This document shows positions 8,888 through 17,260 of a DNA stretch of 25,125 nucleotides, one piece after another. Positions within the stretch are counted from its first letter, which is position 1. Each line of letters opens with the position of its first letter. Source of the stretch: RGIG7378 sp964500525 (lineage in GTDB: Bacteria > Bacillota > Clostridia > RGIG7378); assembly GCA_964500525.1 (NCBI GenBank), contig CAZCOE010000039.1:1-25125 (forward strand). Direction: 5' to 3'. The notes beneath the pieces are model-generated. The model was not told the DNA's origin and searched no databases. It saw nothing but the letters and a program-made list of their open reading frames with translations. The translations under genes and the position numbers were made by a program.

Positions 8888-8915
8888 TTGGTCAGGAAGA
8901 GGCATAGAGTATACT
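8888..8915 (+). promoter_or_regulatory. Candidate promoter of the solute-binding lipoprotein gene
   Basis: TTGGTC (8888-8893) and TATACT (8910-8915) are separated by 16 bp and lie 22 bases before the ATG. An AAAGGAG ribosome binding site is at 8925-8931. The -35 is a partial match. Confidence 0.5.
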
Positions 8916-8936
8916 AAACATTTCAAAGGAGAATCT

Positions 8937-9941
8937 ATGAAAAAAATAAAAATCCTCCTATGGGTTATGGTGCTGTGCCTGGGATCCATGGGATTAGTTC
9001 TCGCCGGGTGTGGAGAGACAACCTCGGAGAATACGAAAATTATCCTCAGCGAAGTAACACATTCCGTGTTCTATGCACCTCAATATGTGGCCCTGAATCT
9101 GGGATATTTTCAGGAAGAAGGCCTGGAAGTGGAGCTTATAAACGGCGGCGGTGCCGACAAGGTTATGACTTCGGTTATTTCGGGAGAGGCAGAGATTGGT
9201 CTGGCAGGCCCGGAGGCAACCATATACGGATACCTGGAGGGGAACCCCAATCACTCGGTCATCTTTGCCCAGTTAACCCAGCGGGACGGAGCGTTTTTGG
9301 TGTCCAGAGAGAAGATAGACAGCTTCAGCTGGGATATGCTTAAGGGCAAGTACGTAATCGGAGGCAGAGTGGGAGGCGTTCCCGAGATGACATTTGAGTA
9401 CGTGTTGAAACAGCAGGGCATAGATATAGTCAAGGACCTGACTCTGGACACCTCCATCAGCTTTGCCCTGACTCCTGGAGCATTTACCGGGGGCACAGGA
9501 GACTATGTTACTCTGTTTGAGCCCACAGCCTCCAATATTGAGAAACAGGGACTGGGGTATGTGGTGGCATCCATTGGAGAGATGAGCGGATATGTTCCCT
9601 ACACCGCATATTTTGCAAACAAGGACTACATGGCTGAGAACCCTCAGGTTATACAGAGTTTCACCAATGCGGTCTATAAGGGGCAGCAGTATTGCATGAC
9701 CCACACGGCAGCGGAGATTGCGGAGGTGGTGGCTCCCAGCTTCCCGGACACAGATGTGGCTCTGCTCACCGATGCCATCGCCAGATACATGTCCATTGAC
9801 GCCTGGTGCAGCGACCCCATTATGGAGGAGAGCTCTCTGGAGGCACTGGAGGTTATCATGGAGAGTGCCGGTGAACTGGATCGTCGTCCGGTATATGAGG
9901 ATATCGTAGACAACTCCTTTGCAGAAGAGGCAATGAAATAG
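8937..9941 (+). CDS. ABC transporter solute-binding lipoprotein, NMT1/SsuA-like
   Basis: 334 residues. A lipoprotein signal (basic KKIK, hydrophobic core, lipobox LAGC with Cys25) targets it to the outer face of the membrane. The mature part opens with a beta strand and the FYAPQYVALNLGYFQEEGLEVEL block. With GGGADK and the following GEAEIGLAGPE it fits the NMT1/THI5-like periplasmic-binding fold used for nitrate, sulfonate, taurine or thiamine-precursor pyrimidines. The ligand cannot be chosen from the sequence. It stands alone: no ATPase or permease follows, and a terminator is placed directly after it, so it must borrow a transporter encoded elsewhere or act as a sensor. Confidence 0.88.
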   Translation: MKKIKILLWVMVLCLGSMGLVLAGCGETTSENTKIILSEVTHSVFYAPQYVALNLGYFQEEGLEVELINGGGADKVMTSVISGEAEIGLAGPEATIYGYLEGNPNHSVIFAQLTQRDGAFLVSREKIDSFSWDMLKGKYVIGGRVGGVPEMTFEYVLKQQGIDIVKDLTLDTSISFALTPGAFTGGTGDYVTLFEPTASNIEKQGLGYVVASIGEMSGYVPYTAYFANKDYMAENPQVIQSFTNAVYKGQQYCMTHTAAEIAEVVAPSFPDTDVALLTDAIARYMSIDAWCSDPIMEESSLEALEVIMESAGELDRRPVYEDIVDNSFAEEAMK

Positions 9942-9955
9942 GCAATAATCCAAAT

Positions 9956-9992
9956 AATCCGCCCTAGGCATTGAGCTTAAGGCGGATTTTCT
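9956..9992 (+). terminator. Rho-independent terminator after the solute-binding protein gene
   Basis: AATCCGCC (9956-9963) pairs with GGCGGATT (9981-9988). The stem extends inward by TAGGC/GCTTA across one mismatch and is followed by TTTTCTTT. Convergent genes flank it, so it may also stop transcription from the rlmD side, although the minus-strand T-run is poorer. Confidence 0.8.
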
Positions 9993-10017
9993 TTGTGTGT
10001 ACGGTTAATTCCGGGAA

Positions 10018-11172
10018 CTATTGGTTCTTGTTCACCAGCAAAACCACGCATTCCACATGGCTTGTCCAGGGAAATTGGTCAAAGGGGATTGCCTTGATGG
10101 CCGCATAGCCTCTGGCGCATAGGTATTTCAGATCCCTGGCCATGGTTTCCGGATTGCAGGAGATGTATACAATACGTCGGGGCCCCAGGCGAATCATGGC
10201 ATCCATGAATTGTCTGGTGCTGCCGCTGCGGGGAGGATCCATAAATACCACGTCCACCTGTTCGTCGTCTGCAGCCATGGTCTCCAGGAACTCTCCTGCG
10301 TCCCTGCAATACAGGGACATGTTGGACAGGCCGTTCAGCCTTTTGTTCATAACCGCATCCCGGATGGCGGATTTGTTGTTCTCCACGCCTACCACATGCC
10401 ATGCCTGTTCCGCAGCGATAATGCCGATGGTGCCTATGCCGCAATATGCGTCCACCACCAGATCGCTGTCGTCGATCTCTGCCAGGTCGATGGCTGTCTG
10501 ATACAGCACCTCTGTCTGGACCGGATTGATCTGGAAAAAGGATGTGGGAGATATTCTGAAGGTCCTGCCGCACAGGCTGTCCTCAATATATCCCCGTCCA
10601 AATACCACCTCGGATTGCTGGCCCAATATAACAGGGGTATGGGCTCTGTTAACGTTGAGTATGAGGGTGCTGATTTCCGGATGATTCTGTCTGAGCACCC
10701 GCATGAAATCCTTCTTGCAGGGGAAGCTCAGGTCCGCCACCACCAACACCACCATAATTTCTCCGGTGGACCGGGAGGTGCGGATCAGCACCCGGCGCAT
10801 ATAGCCCCGCATGGTAACCTCGTTGAATACAGGTATATGGAAATCCTCTATCATAAGGCGGATTCCCTCGATAATAGCTGCGGTGCGCCGGTTTTCCAGC
10901 AGACACTTGTCCACCTCCACCATTCTGTGGGAGCCGGGCTCGTAGATACCTGTGTGGACACGGCCTCTGTGGTCCGAAGAAAATGTGCGGTGAACCTTGT
11001 TCCTGTAGTACCAGGGGTCCGCCATTCCCACAATCTTGTCCACCCGGCATATGCTTCGCAGCAGGTCCTTGCAGCGGTTTTCCTTTATCTTAAGCTGTTC
11101 CTCATATGGGCGGTTGATCAATGAACATCCGCCGCATTTCTTAGAGGACTCGCAATATCTCTGATTAATCAT
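10018..11172 (-). CDS. RNA uracil-C5 methyltransferase of the RlmD/RumA family
   Basis: 384 residues. Cys7, Cys13, Cys16 and Cys90 match the four ligands of the iron-sulfur cluster in RumA. The SAM site is DAYCGIGTIG (241-250), with FFQINPVQTEVLY before it. DPPRSG (312-317), ISCNPETMARDL with catalytic Cys339, and HVECVVLL (372-379) complete the family pattern. These enzymes make 5-methyluridine in 23S rRNA (U747 or U1939 in E. coli numbering) or in tRNA. The N-terminal TRAM RNA-binding domain of classical RlmD is absent; the protein begins almost directly at the cluster cysteines. The exact target base is therefore open. It is the last gene of an operon with the dehydrogenase, 9 bases downstream. 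Confidence 0.88.
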   Translation of the reverse strand: MINQRYCESSKKCGGCSLINRPYEEQLKIKENRCKDLLRSICRVDKIVGMADPWYYRNKVHRTFSSDHRGRVHTGIYEPGSHRMVEVDKCLLENRRTAAIIEGIRLMIEDFHIPVFNEVTMRGYMRRVLIRTSRSTGEIMVVLVVADLSFPCKKDFMRVLRQNHPEISTLILNVNRAHTPVILGQQSEVVFGRGYIEDSLCGRTFRISPTSFFQINPVQTEVLYQTAIDLAEIDDSDLVVDAYCGIGTIGIIAAEQAWHVVGVENNKSAIRDAVMNKRLNGLSNMSLYCRDAGEFLETMAADDEQVDVVFMDPPRSGSTRQFMDAMIRLGPRRIVYISCNPETMARDLKYLCARGYAAIKAIPFDQFPWTSHVECVVLLVNKNQ

Positions 11173-11181
11173 ATATTATCC

Positions 11182-12135
11182 TCACTTGCCATTTACCCTG
11201 TTGATAGGCTGTCCCCGCATAAATGCGGACAGGGTCTCCGCCACCTTGGCCACCAGGCGCTGTCTGGCCTCCAGGGATGCCCAGGCCACATGGGGTGTAA
11301 TTATCATGTTGGGAGCGGTGAGGTAGGGATGTCCCGGAGTCATTGGCTCCACTGTGAGCACATCCATGCCCGCTCCTGCTATTACTCCTTGCTTCAAGGC
11401 ATCTGCCAGATCCTGCTCCACTATAAGGCCTCCCCGGGCTGTGTTTATCAGAAATGCGGTGGACTTCATAAGGGACAGCGTCTCCCTGTTCACAATGCCC
11501 CGGGAGTCCTCATTGAGGGGACAGTGGAATGTGAGGAAGTCGGACCGGGAGAAAATCTCATCTCTGGTCACCACCTGAAACCTGCACTCCTGAGGCTGGG
11601 TTCTGGCATATACTATAACCTTCATGCCCAGGGCCTCTCCTATGTCCGCCACACGGCGGCCTATTGCCCCATAGCCGTATACTCCCAATGTCTTGCCCCG
11701 CAGCTCCATAATGGGGTAGCCCAGATAGGAAAAGCTGTTCATACGGGTCCAGTCACCTCTGTGGGTGGATTCGTTGTACTGTACCATGCTGGTTGCAAAA
11801 TTCAGTATCATGGAAATGGTGAGCTGGGCCACAGAATCCGTGGAATAGCCCGGCACGTTGCACACTGTAATGCCCCGTCTGTCTGCTGCCTTGACGTCTA
11901 TGTTGTTGTAACCGGTGGCAAACAGCCCTATATACCGCAGGTTGGGGCAGGCATCCATAACCTTGTCTGTAATCTCGGCCTTGTTGACTATGACCGCCTT
12001 TGCGTCGCCGATGGCATTGGGCACCTGGGCTGCAGGCACCACGTCGTACTCCACCGTATCTCCCAGGGCCTTGATGGGATCCAGGGACACGTCTCCCTGA
12101 GTAACTGTACATACATCTAAAATTGCAATCTTCAT
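11182..12135 (-). CDS. D-2-hydroxyacid dehydrogenase
   Basis: 317 residues, the usual size for the family. The NAD-binding motif GYGAIG is at 154-159, and the catalytic triad is Arg234 (NTARGG), Glu263 (DVLTVEP) and His282 (TPHVAW). The ATGYNNID and VPGYSTDSVAQ substrate-side motifs are intact. It would reduce 2-oxo acids, or oxidise D-2-hydroxyacids, with NAD(H); glycerate/hydroxypyruvate reductase is a common role for this type, but the substrate is not certain. The ATG overlaps the stop of the CPBP gene by four bases, so it is coupled to it. Confidence 0.92.
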   Translation of the reverse strand: MKIAILDVCTVTQGDVSLDPIKALGDTVEYDVVPAAQVPNAIGDAKAVIVNKAEITDKVMDACPNLRYIGLFATGYNNIDVKAADRRGITVCNVPGYSTDSVAQLTISMILNFATSMVQYNESTHRGDWTRMNSFSYLGYPIMELRGKTLGVYGYGAIGRRVADIGEALGMKVIVYARTQPQECRFQVVTRDEIFSRSDFLTFHCPLNEDSRGIVNRETLSLMKSTAFLINTARGGLIVEQDLADALKQGVIAGAGMDVLTVEPMTPGHPYLTAPNMIITPHVAWASLEARQRLVAKVAETLSAFMRGQPINRVNGK

Positions 12136-12932
12136 AAGCTAACCTCGCTGTCTCCCTCTATCCCCTGTACCGGATTCCTGTTGACCATGAGGGCGAAACA
12201 TAACACCAATGCTGCCGCAGATATCAACAGCCACAGGGGGCTCAGGAAGTCGATATTGCTTGGGCAGAACTTGGAAAATGCGTTGAACCCAACGTGCATC
12301 AATATGCTGCCATATAAGGAGCCGGTAACCTCGTAGGCCATAACCAGGAAAAATCCGCAAAATGCTGCATAGGATATCCACAGAACCTGATTATGTATAA
12401 TGCCAAAGCTCAAGGCGCCGATAATTACTGCCGGAGCCAGGGGCATAGCCCGGCGGCAGGTGTTGTACACCAATCCACGAAATACTATTTCCTCGCAGAT
12501 GGGAGCTGCCACACAGGTGAACAGTATCTGTGCCCACAGGGGACCCTGGGACAGACCCTGGGAGGATGTGGAGTATTCTGACCACCAGCTCTCGGGGAAG
12601 GGAATTATGGCCAGCAGGAAATTCACAAATATCAACATGGCAGCCCCGGCCACCAGGCAGGCTGCTGCAGTAATGGGAGTAACAGGCCTGATATTCAGCC
12701 GTTCCCTGATCCCGAATCCAAATCTGCGGAGCATCATCAGCAAAACTGTCACGGACACCACATCTGAGACAATGGCCAGCATGTTGGCGCAGTAATAGTA
12801 TACATTGACATAGTCTGCACCGGCTGCCACCCGGATAATCTGCAGGGCCACAAATCCTATGGCCTGCATCACCAGTTCGAAGAACAGCAGACAGGTTATT
12901 GCATTGATCAGAGCTATCAGTCCTCGCCTCAT
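12132..12932 (-). CDS. CPBP family intramembrane glutamic-type protease
   Basis: 266 residues with about seven or eight hydrophobic segments. The three conserved CPBP motifs are present: EEIVFR with Glu147, Glu148 and Arg152; FGIIHN with His180; and HVGFNAF with His213 and Asn217. These are the catalytic residues of Rce1/CPBP (Abi) membrane proteases. In bacteria these proteins are linked to bacteriocin immunity, protein processing or unknown jobs. A GGGGAGG ribosome binding site precedes the ATG, and a TACAAT -10-like box lies at 12956-12961 on the minus strand without a good -35. It is the first gene of the operon with the dehydrogenase and the RNA methyltransferase, a grouping with no obvious functional link. 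Confidence 0.9.
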   Translation of the reverse strand: MRRGLIALINAITCLLFFELVMQAIGFVALQIIRVAAGADYVNVYYYCANMLAIVSDVVSVTVLLMMLRRFGFGIRERLNIRPVTPITAAACLVAGAAMLIFVNFLLAIIPFPESWWSEYSTSSQGLSQGPLWAQILFTCVAAPICEEIVFRGLVYNTCRRAMPLAPAVIIGALSFGIIHNQVLWISYAAFCGFFLVMAYEVTGSLYGSILMHVGFNAFSKFCPSNIDFLSPLWLLISAAALVLCFALMVNRNPVQGIEGDSEVSL

Positions 12933-13042
12933 GTGACCTCCCCATAGATGTTTCTATTGTAGCATTTAGACAGGGCTGTGGGAAAGGGGCAAACCGACTC
13001 TGTACATTGGATTAATTTAATGGTATTTTTCATCTATGGGTC

Positions 13043-13048
13043 TATAAT
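13043..13048 (+). promoter_or_regulatory. Possible -10 box for the MBOAT operon
   Basis: A perfect TATAAT lies 44 bases before the GTG start. The -35 position carries no good TTGACA match, so this is only a candidate. Confidence 0.35.
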
Positions 13049-13091
13049 TATGTATGCATTATATTTGCAGAATTAAACCTTGGAGGTTATT

Positions 13092-14504
13092 GTGGTTTTT
13101 TCCAGTCTCGAATTTCTATTCATGTACCTGCCCATAGTTTTGCTGCTGTATTATGCAGTCCCCGCCTCCCATCTGCTGGCCCGGAATATTATCCTGCTGC
13201 TGGTCAGCCTGGTATTCTACGGCTGGGGCGAGCCGGTATATGTGCTCCTGATGGTCTTCACCATTGTGGTCTCCTATTTGGGCGGCCGGATGGTGGATCG
13301 GCTGAGAGGCAAGCCGGGCTGCAGGAGAGTCCTGATTGTAACTGCCATAGTGGATCTGGGGCTGTTGGGATTCTTCAAATACTACGACTTTTTCATAAAC
13401 AACCTGAGGATGATTCCCGGCATGGACTGGCTGCAGCCATTGGGGCTGTCACTGCCCATCGGCATCTCCTTCTACACATTCCAGTCACTTTCCTACGTTA
13501 TCGACGTATATCGACAGGACGCCCGGGTTCAGCCCAACGTGCTATCCTTTGGTGCATACGTAACCATGTTCCCTCAGCTGATTGCAGGCCCTATCGTCAG
13601 GTACAAGGATATTGACCAACAGCTGTGTCAGCGCACCCACTCCATGGACAAATTCGCCGACGGCATACGCACCTTTGTGGCCGGCCTGGCCAAGAAGGTT
13701 CTGCTGGCCAATGTGGCCGGGGAGCTGTGGACCTCCATGTCCGCAACCGCTGTGGACCAACGCACCGTATTGGGAGCCTGGCTGGGCATCATATACTATT
13801 CATTCCAGCTGTACCTGGACTTCTCTGCCTACTCGGATATGGCAATCGGTCTGGGCAAAATGTTGGGCTTCAGCTTTATGGAAAACTTTAACTATCCATA
13901 CATTTCCAAGAGCATTACAGAATTCTGGCGCAGATGGCACATTTCACTGTCCACCTGGTTCAAGGAGTATGTGTACATTCCATTGGGAGGCAACCGCAAG
14001 GGGGCCGGCCGCACATATCTAAACCTGCTGGCTGTATGGTTCCTGACCGGATTCTGGCACGGTGCCAACTGGAACTACATACTGTGGGGACTGTACTTCT
14101 TCGTCCTGCTGGTGGCGGAGAAGGCATTCCTGCTTAAGTGGCTGAACAAGGCTCCCGGCTGGGTGGGACATGTATACTCCCTGATATTTATCCTGTTCGG
14201 CTGGCTGCTGTTTGTATTTGAGGACCTTTCCGCCGGGGCTGTGTGGTTTGGCAACATGTTCGGTGTAGGCACCCGGAGCTTCCTGTGCTCCAGGGACATA
14301 TATGACCTGCTGAGGAACCTGCCTCTCCTGGCCATCCTGGTGCTTGCCTCCACACCTCTGCCCAAGAGGATCTGGAGCAAGCTGTATCAGGCCTCGCCGG
14401 CAATGCGCATAGCCACAGTGGCAGGCTGCCTGGTGCTGCTGGCGCTGTGCACAGCCTATTTGGTGAACTCCTCCTTTAACCCATTTTTGTATTTGAGATT
14501 TTGA
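13092..14504 (+). CDS. MBOAT family O-acyltransferase, AlgI-like
   Basis: 470 residues from a GTG start at 13092. GGAGG lies 5 bases upstream and the MVFSSLEFLF opening is the standard AlgI/DltB start; an upstream in-frame TTG overlaps the ribosome binding site and is rejected. There are about ten membrane segments. His323 in GFWHGANWNYILWG is the conserved MBOAT active-site residue, and WRRWHISLSTW with His283 is the second conserved block. AlgI-type enzymes pass acetyl groups across the membrane to a secreted or surface polysaccharide through an AlgJ/AlgX-type partner, encoded here by the next gene 12 bases downstream. Confidence 0.93.
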   Translation: MVFSSLEFLFMYLPIVLLLYYAVPASHLLARNIILLLVSLVFYGWGEPVYVLLMVFTIVVSYLGGRMVDRLRGKPGCRRVLIVTAIVDLGLLGFFKYYDFFINNLRMIPGMDWLQPLGLSLPIGISFYTFQSLSYVIDVYRQDARVQPNVLSFGAYVTMFPQLIAGPIVRYKDIDQQLCQRTHSMDKFADGIRTFVAGLAKKVLLANVAGELWTSMSATAVDQRTVLGAWLGIIYYSFQLYLDFSAYSDMAIGLGKMLGFSFMENFNYPYISKSITEFWRRWHISLSTWFKEYVYIPLGGNRKGAGRTYLNLLAVWFLTGFWHGANWNYILWGLYFFVLLVAEKAFLLKWLNKAPGWVGHVYSLIFILFGWLLFVFEDLSAGAVWFGNMFGVGTRSFLCSRDIYDLLRNLPLLAILVLASTPLPKRIWSKLYQASPAMRIATVAGCLVLLALCTAYLVNSSFNPFLYLRF

Positions 14505-14516
14505 TGAGGTAATGGT

Positions 14517-15668
14517 ATGAATGAGAAATTTGACAGAATATTGCATATAGTTACCGTTTGCCTCACTCTCTGCTTCTTGTTCGGATTCGGGGCGGCATTT
14601 TGGCTGACACCGGACAAAGAATTTTCGGAGCAGGAAAACCGCTATCTGCAGCAATTCCCCAAGCCGGAGCCGGAGTCCTTTCTGTCCGGAGAATGGATGT
14701 CCGACATAGGAGAATACTACGCAGATCAATTTCCACTGCGCAACACCTTTATGGGCATCAGGGCAGTCTCCGAGCTGGCCATGGGCAAGATGGAGAACAA
14801 CAATGTGGTTATGGGTTCAGACGGCTACCTGATAGCCCGGAAGCACAACCCTGACTATGTCACCTTGGAGAAAAACCTCAAGGCTATCCGGTTCTTTGCT
14901 GACAAAATGGAGGGGCAGAACATTCCCTGCACCATAGCATTGGCCGGCAGAACTGTGGACGTTATGACCGATAAACTGCCTTTCCTTTATCCCACAGAGG
15001 TGGACGAAAACCTATGGGACACCGCACTGGATATGGTGAAGGGCCGGCAGGTATTGGACCTGCGCACATCCCTCCTGAGGGTGAAATCCTCCGCCGGCCA
15101 GCTGTACTATCGCACAGACCACCACTGGACCACCCTGGGGGCATATTACGGATATAGGGATATTATGGACAGCTGGGGCATTACTCCCAAAGGGCTGGAA
15201 CACTTTGGTGAGATCCTGGTCGCCAAAGGATTCTACGGCACAAGCTGGTCCTCGGCAGGCACATACTGGGTGGAGCCCGACTGCTTGGAGATCTACCGCT
15301 ACTCGGGGGACATGGACTATACCACATACATTCAGGACACCGGAGCATCATTTGATGGATTCTACGACATGAGCTATCTGGATAAGAAGGACAAATACAG
15401 CAGCTTCATATCCGGGAATAACGGCCTGGTGACAGTTACTGCCAAGTGGGGAAAGAAGCGGGAGACTCTGCTGCTGATCAAGGACAGCTTCGCCCACAGC
15501 ATGGTGCCCTTCCTGGCCATGCACTACAATCTGGTAATTGTGGATATGCGCTACTACATGAAACCCTTGGGCTCATTGATTGAGGAGTACGGGGTTGACC
15601 GGGCCCTGGTTCTGGTGAATATGGATACATTGATCGACACATATCAATTTGGCCTGCTGACAAAGTAG
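14517..15668 (+). CDS. AlgJ/AlgX-like DHHW family protein, extracellular O-acetylation partner
   Basis: 383 residues. An N-terminal membrane anchor (about residues 9-30) is followed by FSEQENRYLQQFP, typical of DHHW proteins. The RTDHHWT motif (Asp201, His202, His203, Trp204) and KDSFA with Ser324 give the SGNH-like catalytic set of AlgJ/AlgX. It probably acts outside the membrane, taking acetyl groups from the MBOAT protein to an exported glycan. GAGGT precedes the ATG. The pair forms a two-gene operon with no polysaccharide synthase nearby, so the glycan acceptor is not shown. Confidence 0.88.
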   Translation: MNEKFDRILHIVTVCLTLCFLFGFGAAFWLTPDKEFSEQENRYLQQFPKPEPESFLSGEWMSDIGEYYADQFPLRNTFMGIRAVSELAMGKMENNNVVMGSDGYLIARKHNPDYVTLEKNLKAIRFFADKMEGQNIPCTIALAGRTVDVMTDKLPFLYPTEVDENLWDTALDMVKGRQVLDLRTSLLRVKSSAGQLYYRTDHHWTTLGAYYGYRDIMDSWGITPKGLEHFGEILVAKGFYGTSWSSAGTYWVEPDCLEIYRYSGDMDYTTYIQDTGASFDGFYDMSYLDKKDKYSSFISGNNGLVTVTAKWGKKRETLLLIKDSFAHSMVPFLAMHYNLVIVDMRYYMKPLGSLIEEYGVDRALVLVNMDTLIDTYQFGLLTK

Positions 15669-15737
15669 GGAGTTTATCCGGAATACAGTTGGTCAGAATA
15701 TAATTTCAACTGAAAAGGCGGCAGGAAAACAGTCTCA

Positions 15738-15799
15738 ATTGCACTTCGTGCAATGATATCCGTTCCCCGCGGTCACGGATGAAATACGCTGGCGCGTAT
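15738..15799. repeat. Small hairpin-repeat cluster
   Basis: Three adjacent palindromes occur: ATTGCAC-TTC-GTGCAAT (15738-15754), ATCCGT...ACGGAT (15758-15780) and ATACGC-TGGC-GCGTAT (15784-15799). They are joined by GAT/GAA linkers. Stem size, the TTC loop and the linkers resemble the left hairpin array at 21243-21446. It lies between the DHHW gene and radA. Confidence 0.7.
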
Positions 15800-15828
15800 G
15801 AAAGGACGGCGGCTATGAAACGACCAAA

Positions 15829-15876
15829 GGAACATAGGGGCCAGAACTCTTCACTCATCACTCTACACTATTCACT
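15829..15876. repeat. Stray diverged copy of the 64-bp repeat
   Basis: This 48-base segment matches the last 48 bases of the unit tandemly repeated at 115-430 (about 41 of 48 identical to the third copy), including CTCTTCACTCATCACT. It ends 17 bases before the radA stop codon, in the same orientation relative to the gene as the array at the DUF4340 gene end. Confidence 0.85.
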
Positions 15877-15892
15877 TGACTTGTGCTGGATT

Positions 15893-17260
15893 CTAGAACA
15901 AGTTCTTCACATTGGATATGGGCCGCAGTTCCACGGTGCCAAACTCTCTCTTCTGCCTGGCTGTAAGCTTGTTGTAGTTGGCCTCTGGCAGGTATATGGC
16001 AGTAAAGCCTGTGCGGGCCGCCTCCATTATGCGCATATCCATGCGGCTGACGGCTCGGACCTCTCCCGTCAGGCCTACTTCGCCGCAGTATACGGCGCCC
16101 CGCTCCAGGGGCACGTCCTTAACTGCCGAGTAGATTGCTGCCAATATGCCCAGGTCGCAGGCAGGCTCGGTTAGCCTGATACCGCCTGCCACATTGATGT
16201 ACACGTCCCGCTCCCACAGAGGCAGATGGAGCATTTTCTCAGCCACTGCCAGCAGCATGCCTACTCGGCTCATGTCCGTGCCGTTAACTGTGCGCTTGGG
16301 CAGATTGTAGGGGGACTTGCTGGTGAGTGCCTGTATCTCAGTCAGCAGAGGGCGGGTGCCCTCCATGCCGCAGACCACAGCGGCTCCGCTGATATTGCTG
16401 TCCCTGTGGGTCAGCATGGCATCTGCAGGATTCTCTACAGGGCACAGGCCCTCTCCTGTCATCTCAAACAGTCCAATCTCGTTGGTGGAACCAAACCGGT
16501 TCTTGACTCCCCGCAGCACCCGGAAGGGCAGGTTTCTCTCGCCTTCAAAGTACAGCACTGTGTCCACCATATGCTCCAGCACTCTGGGTCCTGCCAGGTT
16601 GCCCTCCTTGGTTACATGGCCGATTATCATGGTGGTGATGCCGGCGGCCTTGGCCAGCTTGAGCAGCATGCCTGTAACCTCACGGACTTGACCGACACTG
16701 CCTGGGCTGGAACTCATATCGTCGCTATATACAGTCTGTATGGAATCTATTATGAGGAAGTCCGGCTTCTCCCGCTCTATACATGCCAGAATCACCGTCA
16801 TGGAGTTTTCGCTGAGCAGCAGCAGGTCCGGGTTATTTATGCCAAGCCGCTCTGCCCTCATGCGAATCTGGGGCGCCGACTCCTCTCCGGAAACGTACAA
16901 TACTCTCTTGCCTGCCGGCAGCTTGCCGCAGATCTGCAATACCAGGGTGGATTTGCCAATCCCCGGGTCTCCCCCCAGCAGAACCAGAGATGCAGGAACA
17001 AATCCGCCTCCCAAAACCCGGTCCGCCTCGGGTATGCCTGTGGAAATACGGGCAGTGAATTGCTTGCTGTCTATGTCCGAAAGCCTGACTGCATTGCCTC
17101 TGTCCGGAGATGACACAATGGCGCCTGCCGGATTCTTGTCCTCCACAATAAACTCCTCTGTCATGGAGTTCCATTCTCCGCAGCCGGGGCACTTGCCCAT
17201 CCATTTTGCACTGGTGTAGCCGCAGTTCTGGCACACATACGCGGTCTTATTCTTTGCCAT
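15893..17260 (-). CDS. radA: DNA repair protein RadA
   Basis: 455 residues from ATG 17260; this start gives the standard MAKxKTxYVCQxCG opening, although an in-frame ATG exists 39 bases upstream. The zinc finger is CxxC...CxxC (10, 13, 24, 27). Walker A is GGDPGIGKST (96-105), Walker B is FLIIDSIQT (168-176), and the RadA-specific KNRFG is at 253-257. The C-terminal part is the Lon-protease-like domain. RadA is a RecA-like branch migration helicase that acts in recombinational repair and transformation. Its start overlaps the sigH 3' end by 14 bases, so the two genes are probably translated from one message. Confidence 0.96.
   Translation of the reverse strand: MAKNKTAYVCQNCGYTSAKWMGKCPGCGEWNSMTEEFIVEDKNPAGAIVSSPDRGNAVRLSDIDSKQFTARISTGIPEADRVLGGGFVPASLVLLGGDPGIGKSTLVLQICGKLPAGKRVLYVSGEESAPQIRMRAERLGINNPDLLLLSENSMTVILACIEREKPDFLIIDSIQTVYSDDMSSSPGSVGQVREVTGMLLKLAKAAGITTMIIGHVTKEGNLAGPRVLEHMVDTVLYFEGERNLPFRVLRGVKNRFGSTNEIGLFEMTGEGLCPVENPADAMLTHRDSNISGAAVVCGMEGTRPLLTEIQALTSKSPYNLPKRTVNGTDMSRVGMLLAVAEKMLHLPLWERDVYINVAGGIRLTEPACDLGILAAIYSAVKDVPLERGAVYCGEVGLTGEVRAVSRMDMRIMEAARTGFTAIYLPEANYNKLTARQKREFGTVELRPISNVKNLF

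Noticed and set aside
15687..15713. Terminator after the DHHW gene
   Set aside because: A 6-bp CAGTTG/CAACTG stem with a large loop is possible, but no T-run follows it.
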